The position numbers and the translations under genes are program-made. The notes beneath the pieces were generated by a model that was given only the letters and a program-made list of their open reading frames with translations, was not told where the DNA came from and ran no database searches. A stretch of DNA of 64,000 bases from Dryocosmus kuriphilus (Eukaryota > Arthropoda > Insecta > Hymenoptera > Cynipidae): positions 80,408,286 through 80,472,285 of the forward strand of contig CM076196.1 of NCBI GenBank assembly GCA_038277395.1, written 5' to 3'. Positions 1-14,874 of this stretch are shown here, piece after piece. Position 1 is the first letter of the stretch, and each line of letters begins with the position of its first letter.

Positions 1-244
1 ATTTCGACTTTCGGCTCTTTGATGGGCCGTTACTGAGCAGGACTCTGGCTTTTTGACTTCAAACATGGTTTGCCGGAGTAATGCTGACTTTCGGCCCTGT
101 AATAGGCCACTGCTGTGCCATTACTGGGATAAAACTGGGCCGATTTGATCGCTGATATTGGTCCAGTAACATTGGCTGACACTTGGCTGTCAATATTGGT
201 CCAGTATTGGGCCATGTTTTCAGTACCGGAAATTCGCACTTGGG
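1..244. mobile_element. Family A element, right end (cut by window start)
   Basis: This GGCC-rich block has many degenerate TTGGYCCAGTA and GGGCCG motifs. It stops at TTCGCACTTGGG followed by TA, which matches the right terminus of the complete family A copy at 4213-5555 (TTCGCACCTGGG then TA). I read it as the 3' end of a second copy whose left end lies outside the window. An open frame on the minus strand here (30-383) is not gene-like and crosses the element boundary. Confidence 0.6.
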
Positions 245-246
245 TA

Positions 247-668
247 GTGTTATAAATTAAGTAATTATAATCATTGTAGAATTTTCCGAATATAATTCTT
301 GATATGCCGAGATTGTAGTATGTATTATTACAAGAGTTTTTAGAAATAATTTGAGAGTTCCATTTAACATATAATTGATACATTTTATAATTTTTCGGAA
401 TAGTTGGACTTTCTAAACTTGTTTTCGGTACATTTTAGATTAGCTTTTAAATTTTAATTGAATTACAAAATACAGACTAAGTAATAAATAAATAGAATGA
501 ATTCTCTTGTAAGTATTAATACCTTCAGACTTTGAGTGAAAAACACTTTCATTTCACTAATTTATTTACACGTTTATACAGATTTATATTAAACTGCAAT
601 CTCGGCATATCAAAAATTATCTTTCGAGAATTCTATAATGATTATAATTATATAATTTACAACACTAA
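247..668. repeat. Inverted repeat pair, arms about 75-80 bp
   Basis: The left arm (about 247-320) and right arm (about 594-668) are diverged reverse complements; both contain GATATGCCGAGATTG or its complement and AATTATAATCATT. The 270-bp loop is AT-rich without a credible ORF. The left arm starts directly after the family A terminus. It may be the tail of a Penelope-type or foldback element, but nothing in it identifies the family. Confidence 0.55.
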
Positions 669-784
669 AAATGCGTCACTTGTGGTAAGTCTTCAATGTA
701 ATCAACTACTTTGTATGTAAAACAGCTTCTAAAAAACCGATTATATTAGGGTTCAAGTTTATATTTTCTATCTATACTTATTAC

Positions 785-830
785 AATCCTGAAGAGGCTA
801 TGATGACATAGGGAAACGCATAGACCTCAT
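785..830 (+). other. Degenerate hammerhead-like core
   Basis: The order is CTGAAGAG, a 5-bp stem (CTATG/CATAG) with loop ATGA, then GAAAC, which is the hammerhead ribozyme core with A at the variable position. A G-G mismatch closes stem II where G-C is expected, and no clean NUH cleavage site with a stem III is visible. It could be a decayed Penelope terminal-repeat motif. An accidental match is possible. Confidence 0.3.
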
Positions 831-904
831 TTAGAATAGACTTCTTTATTTAAAAACCTTTAAATTTTAAGACCAAAGACTAACAAATCATCTCTACATC
901 ATTC

Positions 905-1419
905 AGGTCCAAAAAACACAAAAATTAATCATTTTTAAGTAATATTTACGTTCCTTCTAATTGGAATAATTGTTATTGGTTCGATCGACTCAATTTTTTG
1001 CATGAAGATATGTTTCGAGTGTTGAACGCCAGGGTAAATGGTGAGAACTCTGAGAAAAATATTCATCATAGCGCTGCTGTGCAAATACATAAATAATTAG
1101 TCCCTTTTACAAAAATGACTCTGTTATCGCATCTAGAGCAAAAACTATTGGGTCTAGCGACTCAACTTTTTGCATTAAGATGTGCTTCACTTGCTTAATG
1201 AGAGGAAAAGTAGTAGAAATCCTGAATAAAATACTAAACATTACGTTTCTGTGCAAAAATATCACAATTTAGGCCCTTTAACAAAAATTCCTCTGTTACT
1301 GCGGCTAGAGCAAAAACTATTGGGTCTAACGACTCAAATTTTTGCGTGAAGATGTGCTTCACGTGTCTAATGCGCGGAAGAATATCGAGAACTTTGCGAA
1401 AAATATTCACCATGGCGTT
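905..1419. repeat. Tandem array, ~172-bp unit, left part
   Basis: About three diverged units are visible. Each contains ACTATTGGGTCTAGCGACTC, then TTTTTGCATGAAGATGTG, then ATTCATCATAGCGTT, and ends with CATAAAAATTTAGGCC. The TGGGTC/TGGTTC landmark falls at 977, 1149 and 1321, a constant spacing of 172. The array is interrupted at about 1420 and resumes near 2680. The minus-strand open frame at 1234-1575 is a by-product of the repeat. Confidence 0.8.
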
Positions 1420-2665
1420 CCCAGCTAAAAAAATTTTGGTATGGGACTGATCTAGGAAAACGTCTAGGAAATCGTATGGGAGGCGTCTTTCAGACACTAT
1501 AGCAAACATATGGCAAATGGGACTATCCCATACTTCATGGATATTTGAATGAAGTATTGTGAATGTATAGCTCAAATATAGTTAAAGTATAACGATGTAT
1601 GGTTCAAGTATATTAAAAGTATTGCTAAAGTACATCTAAGGGGGTATAGCTGAGGTATAGCCAAAGTATGTTTGAAGTATAACAGTAAAGTATAGCTCAA
1701 GTATGCCAGAATTATAGATAAAGTATGCCTCAATTATAGAAAAAGTATATGGCTACAGAAGGTATAGCAATGTTTCCTTAATGTTAGGAGGTATGCGGGA
1801 GGTCTGAAATACATAAAATAACATTGTTTGTAAATTCTGAAATAAGTAAAGTGAGAAAAAATTTATTAAAATATTTACTTTCATTATTATTTATTAATAA
1901 TGATTACATCAATTGTCTTGCTTTATAATGAAAAATTTACTTTCAAAATCTTTTGACTAAAAGTAAGAAACTAATCAAATTTTTTTATGTTTATAATATT
2001 TTCGTTAGGAATCAAAGATTATTGGATCTCTTACCGACATACACTCACATGGAATTGCAACAATAGAAGTCTCTTATATATCTATTTGCTTTGATGATTA
2101 ACCAATATACATTAAGCTGAAAAATTCCGAAGTTGAATTTAAACCCCGAAAAAGATTTCATGAGATAAAATCGACACGAATTTCATTAAAACTTGGAAAT
2201 AATATTAAAAGGACTTTTAGTTACACTCACGAACAATATTCGATGCACATTAACCTCACAAAATCACTCCAATTGCGAATTTTTAAAAATTTCAAATGAG
2301 CTGTCATTCAGAATTCGGTTTGTTTTATCCCGTTACTAGGATGAACAAATAAATATTATTTGATGCCCGATACTTTAGCTATACTTATCTAAAAATGAAG
2401 TATATCCTATACTTTAGCTATAACTTAAGTATAGATTAATTATATCCTATACTTGACACATACTCAAGTATAGTTGAAGTACTCGTATATCCCGTACATA
2501 CCCCATATCCTATACATCATCTTTACTCCAGCCATACTTCAGCCATACTTCATATATACTTTAGCTACACTTTATGTATACTATTTCAATAGAATTAGAG
2601 TATGGTGTTGTCTCATTTGCCATACATTTTTGATACTTCGTAAAGTAAGTAATTGATCACTCTCA
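1420..2665. mobile_element. Family C insertion: GTATAGCT-repeat element
   Basis: It interrupts the 172-bp tandem array. The left arm (about 1507-1790) has degenerate AAGTATAGCT motifs on the plus strand and the right arm (about 2375-2625) has AGCTATACTT, the reverse complement, so the arms are inverted. CATATGGCAAATGGGAC at 1507-1523 mirrors GTCTCATTTGCCATA at 2610-2624. The centre is plain AT-rich DNA with no coding capacity. The left junction follows ATGGCGTT of the array; the right junction is uncertain by about 20 bp and I see no clear target duplication. Non-autonomous; superfamily unknown. Confidence 0.65.
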
Positions 2666-3090
2666 TAGAAGATCGGTGATTACTTATGACTTCTTTACTA
2701 AAAATAACCCTGTTACCGCGGCTAGAGCAACAACTATTGGGTCTAGCAACTCAAGTTTTTGCATGAAGATGTATTTCACGTGTCTAATGCGAAAAAAAAA
2801 ATATTCAGAGCCCTGAGAAAAATATTCATCATAGCGTTGCTTGGAAGAAACATAAAAATTTAGACTTCTTTACTAAAAATGACCCTGTTATCATGGCTAG
2901 AGCAAAAACTATTGGGTCTAGCGACTCAAGTTTTTGCATAAATATGTGTTTAACATGTCTAATGCAAGGAAAAAGTGATATCGCTGAGAAGAATATTGAA
3001 CATTATGTAGCGATGCAAAAACATAAAAATTTAGGCCTCTTTTTCTTTAAAAGTCTTTATTATCGCACCTAGTGCAAAGAAGACTCGTAT
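2666..3090. repeat. Tandem array, ~175-bp unit, right part
   Basis: Two units plus a decayed third continue the array found at 905-1419. The TGGGTC landmark is at 2738 and 2913. Flanking unit sequences such as TTCTTTACTAAAAAT and CATGAAGATGTATTTCACG match those left of the family C insertion. Confidence 0.75.
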
Positions 3091-4210
3091 TTAATTAAAA
3101 AGGTAAGTAAATATGTACTAAAAGTGTTAGTACCAATTCCAACGAAACCTTTCAGTGAGGGCGCTTACCGCCTGCTTCACAAACTGATATTATTAATTAT
3201 ACAGATCGTCTATTAAATCAGAAAGATATCTCTACCATATTCGCAAAAGTTTTGTTATGCCAAGGGAATAAATTTCACACTGGAAGAGGTCCAGTAATAG
3301 CATAAAATTAAAATCTGGAGCTTATCCAACGAACTAAGGTTTGAAATAGGAATCTACTTTAGAATTTGAACCAATTTTCGGAACCGGTTTAGCTAAATCA
3401 TTATTCAGAGTAATCAACTTTTTCTGGCGAAGCCAACTTTAGCACAGTGGTACCGTGCGAGAGCTGTCACGTGTATCGCGATACCCACAATCTAGCGCAA
3501 GCTCCCAGACAGTCGAGCTCGCTTTCCGGTAGGTACGTATCGCGGAAAAAGGATTTCGCCTCCTCTTGCACGTACATTGCCGGCGATTCGTTTTGCTTTA
3601 AGCCCAGGCCGCCGTTCCTCGATTCCCTTGGGGCGGAAAATGATCCCCGATAACTAGAAGCACGACGAGACTGAAACGACGCTTATGGGTAAGCTCCTTA
3701 AATCGTACCGATCTACGATAATTTCGACTGAGTTTAGAATGTCAGAAGAGGAAGAAAAAAAAGTGTGTACCCTTCAAAAACTATGCCGCTGGAAAGATTT
3801 CCTAAGAGTTGTAAGAATTTACACCAAATGTCTTGCATCACTTTTACATTAATATTAATTTTAAACTACGATGAATATATTATTTCCACGTGAAAAAACA
3901 TCACTTAATTTCTCCTGAATGTATTCCTCAGAACTATTGAATCTTTCTCTTGAGAGTTTTGGGTTTAATAGTTTGGAAATATTATTTCATTTTACTGAAA
4001 GTTAGATGGAATTTTTCCCGAATCTCCAGGGAATTTCTCTCATAGTAAATCCGAAAAATATTTTTTAGCACAAAATTCGCTAAAAACGTTACAGACTTTT
4101 GACAACTATATCAAAAGTCGTGAACTGTTAATGTCGTAGTAAATTTATCATTGAGGTTTTTCTGTGATGTATTTTTTGAAAATATTCAGCCTAATTTAAT
4201 TCTAATCACC
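3091..4210. other. No gene seen; GC-richer patch at 3430-3700
   Basis: Mostly AT-rich unique sequence. From about 3430 to 3700 base composition changes: CpG-containing, few homopolymer runs, with a 68-codon open frame (3447-3653) that resembles no family I know. This could be a conserved noncoding element, an unrecognised exon or an old insertion. Nothing else is supported. Confidence 0.4.
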
Positions 4211-4212
4211 TA

Positions 4213-5555
4213 CCCAGGTGCGAATTGACCGTCGGCCCACGGTCGGGCCAACCGTCGGACGGTCGCTTCAACTTTATGCGCCACTGGTCGGGCCAACCAG
4301 CTAAATGATAACGGTCAACCGCCTTTGACATCTCAACGTCGGCCCGACATTTGATCCCAAAGATGGATCATCTATGAAAATAAAGCAGGCCCAACCTTGG
4401 GAAACAATGTGGCGACAACCTACATATTCAAAGGTTGATCAACATTGGCAAGAAGCATCGGGCCATCCTTGGCAACCAAAGCTTGGGCCGCCCTTGGGAA
4501 CCAATGGTCTGCCCAACTATTGTAATGATAACGCAAGCCCATCTATTTTCCACAGCTGGCCCGACAATGGTTAAAAAGGTTCATTCAACCATGGAACCGA
4601 AGTTGACGCACCACTGGTTTCCAAATTCGGGGAAACATCGACAGTAAACATTGATACAACTTAATAAATCAATGTTCGGCCCAACCAGCAAGCCGACGCG
4701 ATGTCTTTTTCCACCGTCCGCAGGACAGTAGCTCGGTACCTTCTTGGCAAATGCCAATCGTCTGCTTATAGACCCGAAGATTGATTTCACTTGTGGCTCA
4801 CTTTTACGGCCAGCCACCTAGCGGAAACGCACCCGTACTATTGTGATCATTTTAAATCAATTCTACAGAGTGTTCCTGACTATTGGTCCAACCGTGGGAC
4901 AGAGTTGAGCCGACGGTCCGGTGCAGTAAGGTTACTTACATCAAATAATATTACGCCGACAGTCGGGCCAACCGTCGCCCATAGTTGGGCCGACCGTACT
5001 TTCACGGTCTTTTTAAAACAATAAACCATAGTATATCCGACAGACAGACGGCCCATATTTGGGCCAGGGTTCGACTGACTGTCGGGTGCATCGTGGTGAC
5101 TTGTAGAAGCCAATTTTATGTCGACGGTCGGGCCATTTCTTGCCCAGAGTCGGGCCGACCGTACTTTCACGGTCTTCTTGAAACAATGAACCAGAGTTTA
5201 TCCGACGGTCGGCCCATACTCGGGCCGAGGTTTGACCGACCGCCGAGTGCGTTAAAGTGACTTGTGACTAGCCGACTGTTGTACCTGCAGTCGTACCGAT
5301 CGCATTCTTACGGTCGTACCGAGTAATCTGCCACAGTTTACCCGATTGTCGGCCCAAAATTCCACCAAAATTGGGCCGACAGTCGGCTTTTTGACCGCCG
5401 CCGACGCTGGTTGCCAACGTCGCGTCGGTGGGATCACGGCAGCTTGAAAACACCTTAGTCGGTCGAACTCTAGTTACCGTAGATCGGTTGCCAGAGTAGG
5501 GCCGACTGTGGGCCGCTGGTCAAGCTCTGGCAGCCGACCGAATTTCGCACCTGGG
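4213..5555. mobile_element. Family A element, complete copy
   Basis: The termini are inverted: CCCAGGTGCGAATTG at 4213 and AATTTCGCACCTGGG ending at 5555. Each is flanked by TA (4211-4212 and 5556-5557), so a TA target duplication is likely. The 1.34-kb interior is filled with degenerate copies of GGTCGGGCCGACCGT in both orientations. Longer direct repeats also occur: ACTTTCACGGTC is found at about 4999 and 5161, each followed by ATAAACCATAG- or ATGAACCAGAG-like sequence, then CCGACGGTCGGCCCA. The several short open frames on both strands follow from stop-poor GGCC repeats, not from genes. Superfamily unknown; non-autonomous. Confidence 0.75.
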
Positions 5556-5649
5556 TAGTCCTTTTTAAATCAGGCAGATCTTACACTTTAAGTCGCAGTT
5601 TCGGCTGGGAACAAAAAATGTTGTTTTTCAGAGGAATTTAGGCGACACG

Positions 5650-6815
5650 TGTTTTTTCGATTGTCCAAAAAAAAACAAATTTTATACGAAATTATTAGTA
5701 CCAGTAAAACTTTTGACCCACTTGAAATAATTATACTTTTCTTTCAAAATCTAGCAAGGTTTATCGTCTTCTTTCGAAAACTGACAAAAAATTGAAAAAG
5801 GTTCAAAATAAATAAGTTGGCGTCTATTCTTCTAAAAATATAAAGTTTCTTTTTCTCAAAAGACCCGTACTTATATTTTTTTTCAAATTTTTTTATTTGT
5901 CCCTACTTGAGGAAGACAATGTACTTTACGCGGGCTAAATTATTATTGAAACCAGGAAAATTTTTTTTCATAAAATCGAATTTTCTCATTTTTCTTCAAA
6001 ACAACGAAAAATATCAAAAATGCCTAGATAAAAGTTTGTACAACTAGAAAACTTCTACAAAAAAATACTACCTCTTGCTCCTTTGTGATATCTTGCATAG
6101 TTTACGAAAAGAATGTAAAATTTCAATATACATATGAGAAAAACAAATTCGTCTGTCATCGAAAATGATTTAATCTGCATAAAACTGATAGGATGCCTCC
6201 TTTATATCAGCAGAAATTTCTTTTAAATATTGGGAAAGCTAACAAATTTGTTTTTTTTTTCAGAAAATCTTCTTTTTTAGTTTCCAAAATTCGAAGAAAA
6301 ACTAAAGAAGATTTTCTAGAAAACCCCACCTTTTTCATGTTTTCTATTAATTTCTAAAAGCTTCGGCCTCGTAAGGAAGGTAAGATATCACAAAAGGGCA
6401 AGAGATATTTTCTGTAGAACTTATCTAGGAGTAGAAAGTTTTATGTGAATATTTTTTGTATCTTTTTTTGTTTTGGAGGAAAATGTGAAAATTCGAATTT
6501 ATGAAATAAAATTCTCCTGGTTACAAAAAGAGATTAGCCGGCATTAACCTCATAGGATGTCTTCCTCATGCAAGGACAAATTAAAACAAAATTTAAAAAA
6601 TATAAGTATGGTTTTCTTGAGAAAATGAACTTTTTGTATTCTAAGAATAATAGCAACCAATTTCTTTATTTTGAACTTTTGAAAATTTTTCTTGCGGATT
6701 TCGAAAGAAGACGCTAAATCTCACCAGAATCTGAACGAAAAACTTAATTATCTTAAGTGAATCAAAGGTTATACAGGCCTTTCAAAAAAATTAGAATTTG
6801 TTTGAAAAAGACACT
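5650..6815. mobile_element. Long palindromic (foldback) element
   Basis: Arms of roughly 500 bp are inverted copies about a centre near 6230-6260. Matching landmarks include GATTTATCGTCTTC-type sequence near 5760 against GAAGACGCTAAATC near 6708, CCTACTTGAGGAAGACA near 5913 against GTCTTCCTCATGCAAGG near 6560, and TTGTGATATCTTGC near 6082 against AAGATATCACAAAAGG near 6382. Arms have diverged by substitutions and small indels. No coding capacity. The ends are blurred and no target duplication is clear, so I cannot assign a superfamily. Confidence 0.7.
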
Positions 6816-10201
<3,386 letters not shown>

Positions 10202-10480
10202 TTATAGTGCTGCTTAATTGTTATGGAAATAGTTTAACAAATGTGTTTACATATAGCGAAAAAAATTGTCTAATTGTACCGAAAATTCGGAACAAATAGG
10301 CCTCTTCGAGCTCTAATCGTACTGAAAAAATGCAGCTATTTGGACCAAAATATCGATACCACAGCGAAAAAACAAAATACTAAATTATCATTTGCAAAAA
10401 TGTTTACGGTAATAAGTGTATAATTGGAGAACATTTTTTTTTATCAAAGTATCTTGAATTTATATATATTTTTTCATGGG

Positions 10481-11845
10481 CAGCCACTCAATATAATAAT
10501 AACAATAATAATTATTATTATAATCATTATTATTATTATGGTGTAGCTTTGCGAACTCGGAAGTTCATTGCCTCAGCTACCCAGAGCCGCCACGCATCTC
10601 TATCCTGTGCATCTTCCATCCAGTTCAAATAATCATGTCCTAGTTCTTTTAGATCGTCCCTTAAGTTTTTCTCCCATCTGTTTCTCGGTCTGCCTAGAGG
10701 TCTCTCACTAATCGGTTTCTCTCTCAAAACTTGCGCCACTGTTCTTTCGTTGCCCATTCTTGCAACATGTCCCGCCCAGCTTAATTTGCGCGTTTTCATT
10801 ATTCTATTATTATTTACTGACCCGTAGAGTGCATGCAGCTCATCACTATGCAGTTTTCTCCATTCACCAGTCTCTTCGTCCCTTTTGGGACCATAGATTT
10901 TTCGAAGTACTTTATTTTCAAATACTCTAAACCTGTTCTCCTCTCCTTTCGTCAGCGCCCACGATTCGCACCCGTACATGACGACCGGCATTATTATCGT
11001 TTTGTAAATTCTTACTTTGATGTTTCTAGATAACGATCGCGATTTTAGTAATGTATTTGTTGCATAGTAGCACCCATTACCAGCTTGCATCCGCCTGTTG
11101 ATTTCCGTTTTAATGTTATTGTCGCTAGTTATAATAGTCCCGAGGTATTTGAACTCATTGACTCTTTCCAATTTCATATTTCCGGCCATTAGATCCCCCT
11201 CTTCATTGCTTTGTTCTGATCTGTCGACGATCAAACATTTTGTCTTCGATTCGCTAACTTCTAAACCTATTTCCTTGGCTTTTGTGATCAAGATTCCCGC
11301 ACTTTTAGCTACCGTTTCTTTATCATCCCCGAGTAAGTCGAGATCATCCGCATATCCCAGAATTTGTATTATCCCATTGAGGGTAGCACCGGACGGATTC
11401 GTTTGTACTTCTCTGACCACGTATTCTAAAATTAAGTTGAAAAGGATGCACAAAAGCACATCGCCATGTTTCAGGCCATCGCGGATCAAAAACTCTTCAG
11501 ATAAACTTCCGTTTACGCGTATCCTACCGCTACTGCCGCCTAAGCAAACTTCGATAAGTTCTAACCAATTTGCTTGGCACACCCAAGAACTCCAGAATAC
11601 AGTACATTCGTGCGCGTATAATAGAGTCGTAAGCTTTTTAGAAGTCGATAAATAGCTGATGTATTGTTTCATTAAATTCCCATTTATTTTTTAACAGTTG
11701 TCTAATTGTAAAAATTTGATCGCTTGTAGATCGGTTTCGGCGGAATCCACACTTAAGATTACATTGGTCAGGATCTTATAGCACGAAGGCACAAGTGAAA
11801 TTCCCCGATAATTGTTACAATTCGTTTTATCGCCTCTTGAATTTA
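10481..11845 (-). mobile_element. RTE-like LINE copy 1, 5'-truncated
   Basis: Minus-strand non-LTR retrotransposon. Its 3' end shares AGCCACTCAATAT plus an ATT/TAA microsatellite with copy 2 at 33222, as expected for RTE-type elements, which end in short repeats instead of poly-A. Similarity to copy 2 stops near 11840, so the copy lacks the endonuclease half. Compared with copy 2, about 55 bp are missing between the element sequence TCCACACT and TAAGATTAC, a deletion with a short direct repeat (ACT) at its ends. Confidence 0.85.
10536..11672 (-). pseudogene. LINE reverse transcriptase, C-terminal part
   Basis: This is the reverse transcriptase palm, thumb and C-terminal region of an RTE-like LINE, which would copy element RNA into DNA at the target site. 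The 378-residue frame shows the catalytic GYADDLDLLG box, a preceding LKHGDVLLCILFNLILEY block, and the C-terminal KTRKLSWAGHVARM and GRPRNRWEKNL blocks typical of these elements. The first ~25 residues are out of frame: the real upstream reading (GFRRNRSTSDQIFTIRQLL, about 11676-11760) is in another frame, so a frameshift lies near 11650. The stop codon is the first TAA of the element's own terminal (TAA)n repeat. Upstream domains are missing. Clade assignment (RTE) rests on general resemblance and the microsatellite tail. Confidence 0.85.
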
Positions 11846-12268
11846 TATTTGTTAGTAGAAATTAAATTTAATGCTTGATTAAAATTTTCTTTACCACAAT
11901 TACAGTTCTAGTTTTATAACCTTGTAAACAAGCAAAGCCTAAATACCTAAGCAGTTTCTAAATTAAGAAGTATGATTTCATCTGTAAATTATTTGCATAT
12001 ACTAGAGTCTTACGTGCTACAGTAACGTAAAGTGCCTTATTTCAATCATAATATAAAAACTAGATATTTACAAATGTTCAAAGAGATTTGAAGACACTTA
12101 AAGATGAAAGCCTGTTTTTGATTAAAATGAGTTTTAAATTATTATGGAAACCGCCTAGCTCAAATGGAAACGTGTCGTCTCAATAATATACCATGTGATA
12201 GACATGCATATACTAAATAAATGGTTCATCTATCGAAAAAACAGAAAAAAAATGTAATATTATATTTC
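11846..12268. other. AT-rich spacer, nothing recognised
   Basis: About 420 bp of AT-rich sequence between the LINE fragment and the hAT target site. No ORF, RNA gene or repeat seen. Confidence 0.5.
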
Positions 12269-13009
12269 CTCCCGAGCAGGGTCGCATTTAGGCTTGTTGG
12301 GGCCTGGGGCCCGCAGGATGGTGGAGAGCCTTTAAGGAGGTTCTTTCGCTCAGGTCCGAATTTTTTGGGTGCCTGTTTGAGGGTCTGCCCGAATAACGTT
12401 TATTGACTCTTCAAATTACTATATGAGTTAAAATTAACTTGTATTAATTTTACGAAATTGTTCTGATATACATGCACACTATTCTGATTGAGTGCGACGT
12501 TCCCGTTCTTATGCTGCTTGATGTTTAGTGCGATTTTGAGGCGGATTTTACATATTCCACATGGAATAACTTCTCAGAAAGTCCAGGAACCTACTATTTT
12601 GTTGATGCCATTGTAAAGATCCATGTTCAAAGTACTTTTCCTTCGTTTTTTGTTTACGAATCCGGTTTATAAGTGATTCTATATCTTATCCGTATCAGTG
12701 AATATAACTTTACCTCATAAGCTACTGTACAAAAACTCGAATTTTCAAAACTTATTTTCTTAATAAAAAATCCGATAAGCGATGCTAAAACTTTTTCTGA
12801 ACACAGACATACATTTCCTCTACAATATTTTTTTAAAATCAGTTAGAAATGCCGTTTTTCATTTTGCGAAAGAACTTCCTTAAGTCTCATAATGCGGTCT
12901 TTGATAGGGTAATGAAAGTAAAGTCTAAAATGATAAATTAATAGGAAGAATAATAGGATTTCTATTACAAAGTGACAATATGTTTACTATATACGAATTA
13001 TGTGGTATG

Positions 13010-13267
13010 TTTTAAGATAAAAAAAACTTTTCGCGATTTTCTTGATGCAAAAATGTCAATAAGGTTATCAAAAGACAAATTTCGGAGTATATCGTTTCAA
13101 TACTCAAGACCATTAAATTATGGAGACGGACCTGTCCCATACTCTATCGTAATCTATTCTTGATCAGTTTCATTCTCGAAAACGAACTTTCTCCACTGCA
13201 ATTGGTAACCATCATAGGTAAGTAAATGCGGAGTATTATCTCCGCATTGACGAAAGTTGAGCGCAAA
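13010..13267 (-). pseudogene. hAT transposase, C-terminal dimerisation domain remnant
   Basis: The minus strand encodes ILRIYLPMMVTNCSGESSFS, then RMKLIKNRLR, an in-frame TAG, SMGQVRLHNL, and after a frameshift DNLIDIFASRKSRKVF. This order (hydrophobic run, S/ERSFS-like motif, KLIKNRLRS, MGQERL, FASRKSRK) is the hATC signature of ZMYM/TTF-type hAT transposases, which dimerise through this region. The upstream part is severed where the foldback element begins at about 13264. One stop and one frameshift in about 80 codons show it is non-functional. Confidence 0.85.
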
Positions 13268-14434
13268 TTGAGCCCCCGGATCGTAAAACTCGCCGAGCGC
13301 TCGAACTCGAGAAAAAGAATTGTCCGCAGTGCTGATTTTGGACATAACTCGAATTTGAATTTTGATGACTGGTACTTGTAGATAATTTGATTGCGCATCT
13401 TTCTCTCTCAAGAAAAATGATTGTATCTCTTACAATTTTCGAAATATTTACAAAAAACTCGTTTTTCGAGAATTGAAATTTTTAATCTTTTTTTCATTTC
13501 AACTCGCTCTAAATAAGTCAATTGTCAATATTTTTTGATAAGATTTGCAGAAGATATAATGCAATATGTCCCGAAAACTACAAGAAAAGAAAAAGTTGAC
13601 TTTTATTATTAGGAAAATAGTTGTTAATTTTTATGTAAGGAATTGCAAGAAACATTTATAAAAATTTTCAAACGCTTCGGGAGTCGAACGAATTTTAAGA
13701 AAACGAAAAATGTCAGCGACAAAGTTTTTCACTAGGGCCTGAACTATTTTTTTGGAAAGTTTTGCTTTATTCGAATAAGTAGATAACAAATGGTTAATGT
13801 TTTTCTGTGACAATCCATGGATTTCCCACGTGTAAGTTGCAGCGATATAAACAGACGTGAGACTATAGAGACTACAGAGACTATATTCAAACTGATCGGT
13901 ATCTGTTTATATCGCTGCAGCTTACACGCGAGAAATCCATGGGTTGGCGCAGTAAAACATTAACCATTTTTTATCTAATTATTCGATTGAAGTAAAAATT
14001 TCCAAAAAACTAGTTCAGACACTAATGAAAAACCTTGTCGCTGACACTTTTCGATTTCTTAAAATTCGTTCGACTCCCGAAGTGTGTGAAAATTTGTATC
14101 CATGTTTCTTGCAATTCCTTACATAAACATTAACAAGCCTTATATCTACTGCAAATATTATCAAAAAATATTGAAAATTGACTTATTTAGAGCGAGTTGA
14201 AGTGAAAAAAAGATTGAAAATTCCAATTCTCAAAAAACGAGTTTTTTGTAAATATTTCGAAAACCGTAAGAGATACAATCATTTCTCTTAAGAGAGAAAG
14301 ATGCGCAATCAAATTGTCTACAAGCCCCAGTCATCAAAATTCAAATTCGAGTTATGTCCAAAATCAACACTGCGGACAATACTTTTTCTCGAGTTCGAGC
14401 TCTCGGTGAGTTCTACGATCCGGGGGCTCAATTG
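13264..14434. mobile_element. Foldback element inserted in the hAT transposase
   Basis: Arms of about 560 bp are inverted: CAAATTGAGCCCCCGGATCG at the left and CGATCCGGGGGCTCAATTG at the right. Matching pairs run inward to CGTGTAAGTTGCAGCGATAT near 13830 and ATATCGCTGCAGCTTACACG near 13908. A loop of only 50-60 bp contains an ACTATAGAGACTACAGAGACT direct repeat. It splits the hAT transposase fragment, so it arrived later. No coding capacity; I could not settle a target duplication. Confidence 0.85.
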
Positions 14435-14482
14435 TTGTCGAAATCAAAAGTACGGACAAATGTAAGTTCCCGCAAGTGATAG

Positions 14483-14874
14483 CCCTGCTTAAAATGCCGG
14501 ATAGGATTCGATAGAAACAGGACAGGACTCAGACAGAAACCGGATAAGTCTTGTATACTGGTCTATCTGGGTTCTATCCTGGTGCTTATTTTCTATCTGG
14601 AGATAAGTCGTCCCTATCCGGTTCTTATTCGTTTCGTAATACCTTTCGCGGAAAAATAGTGGCCTTATCCGGGTTCTATTCAGGATGACGTATAGAAATT
14701 ATGTTTGACTAAGTTAAAAGTGGCATTTTATCCGGTCTTATCCGGAACTTAGCAACCCGCATTTATCCCGGATAGGCCCGGATACAAACCGTGGATAAAA
14801 CTCTCAGTTCACGTCGGACAGGCCTGGATAGAGTTCCGAGTCTATCCGGGTTCTATCCAGTACTTTAAGCAGGG
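14483..14874. mobile_element. Family B element, copy 1 (392 bp)
   Basis: Inverted ends CCCTGCTTAAAATGCC and CTTTAAGCAGGG are flanked by AG on both sides (14481-14482, 14875-14876), consistent with a 2-bp target duplication. The interior is made of degenerate GGATAGAACC / GGTTCTATCCGG motifs in both orientations. It has no ORF. It lies inside the hAT element, so it inserted after it. Termini match copy 2 at 16097-17239. Confidence 0.8.

Noticed and set aside
905..3090. CRISPR-like array
   Set aside because: Units are ~172 bp, directly tandem without unique spacers, and the genome is eukaryotic.
3447..3653. 68-aa gene in the GC-rich patch
   Set aside because: Short, no recognisable domain and no splice or start context; retained only as a composition patch.
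4374..5453. Cluster of short ORFs on both strands
   Set aside because: All overlap the GGCC-rich family A repeats, which are stop-poor; the translations have no shared domain.
11098..11655. 185-aa open frame on the plus strand
   Set aside because: Antisense shadow of the LINE copy 1 reverse transcriptase; the same shadow occurs opposite copies 2 and 3.
13216..13222. GTAAGT donor in AGGTAAGTAAATG
   Set aside because: Lies inside the hAT transposase remnant and has no pyrimidine tract or exon context.
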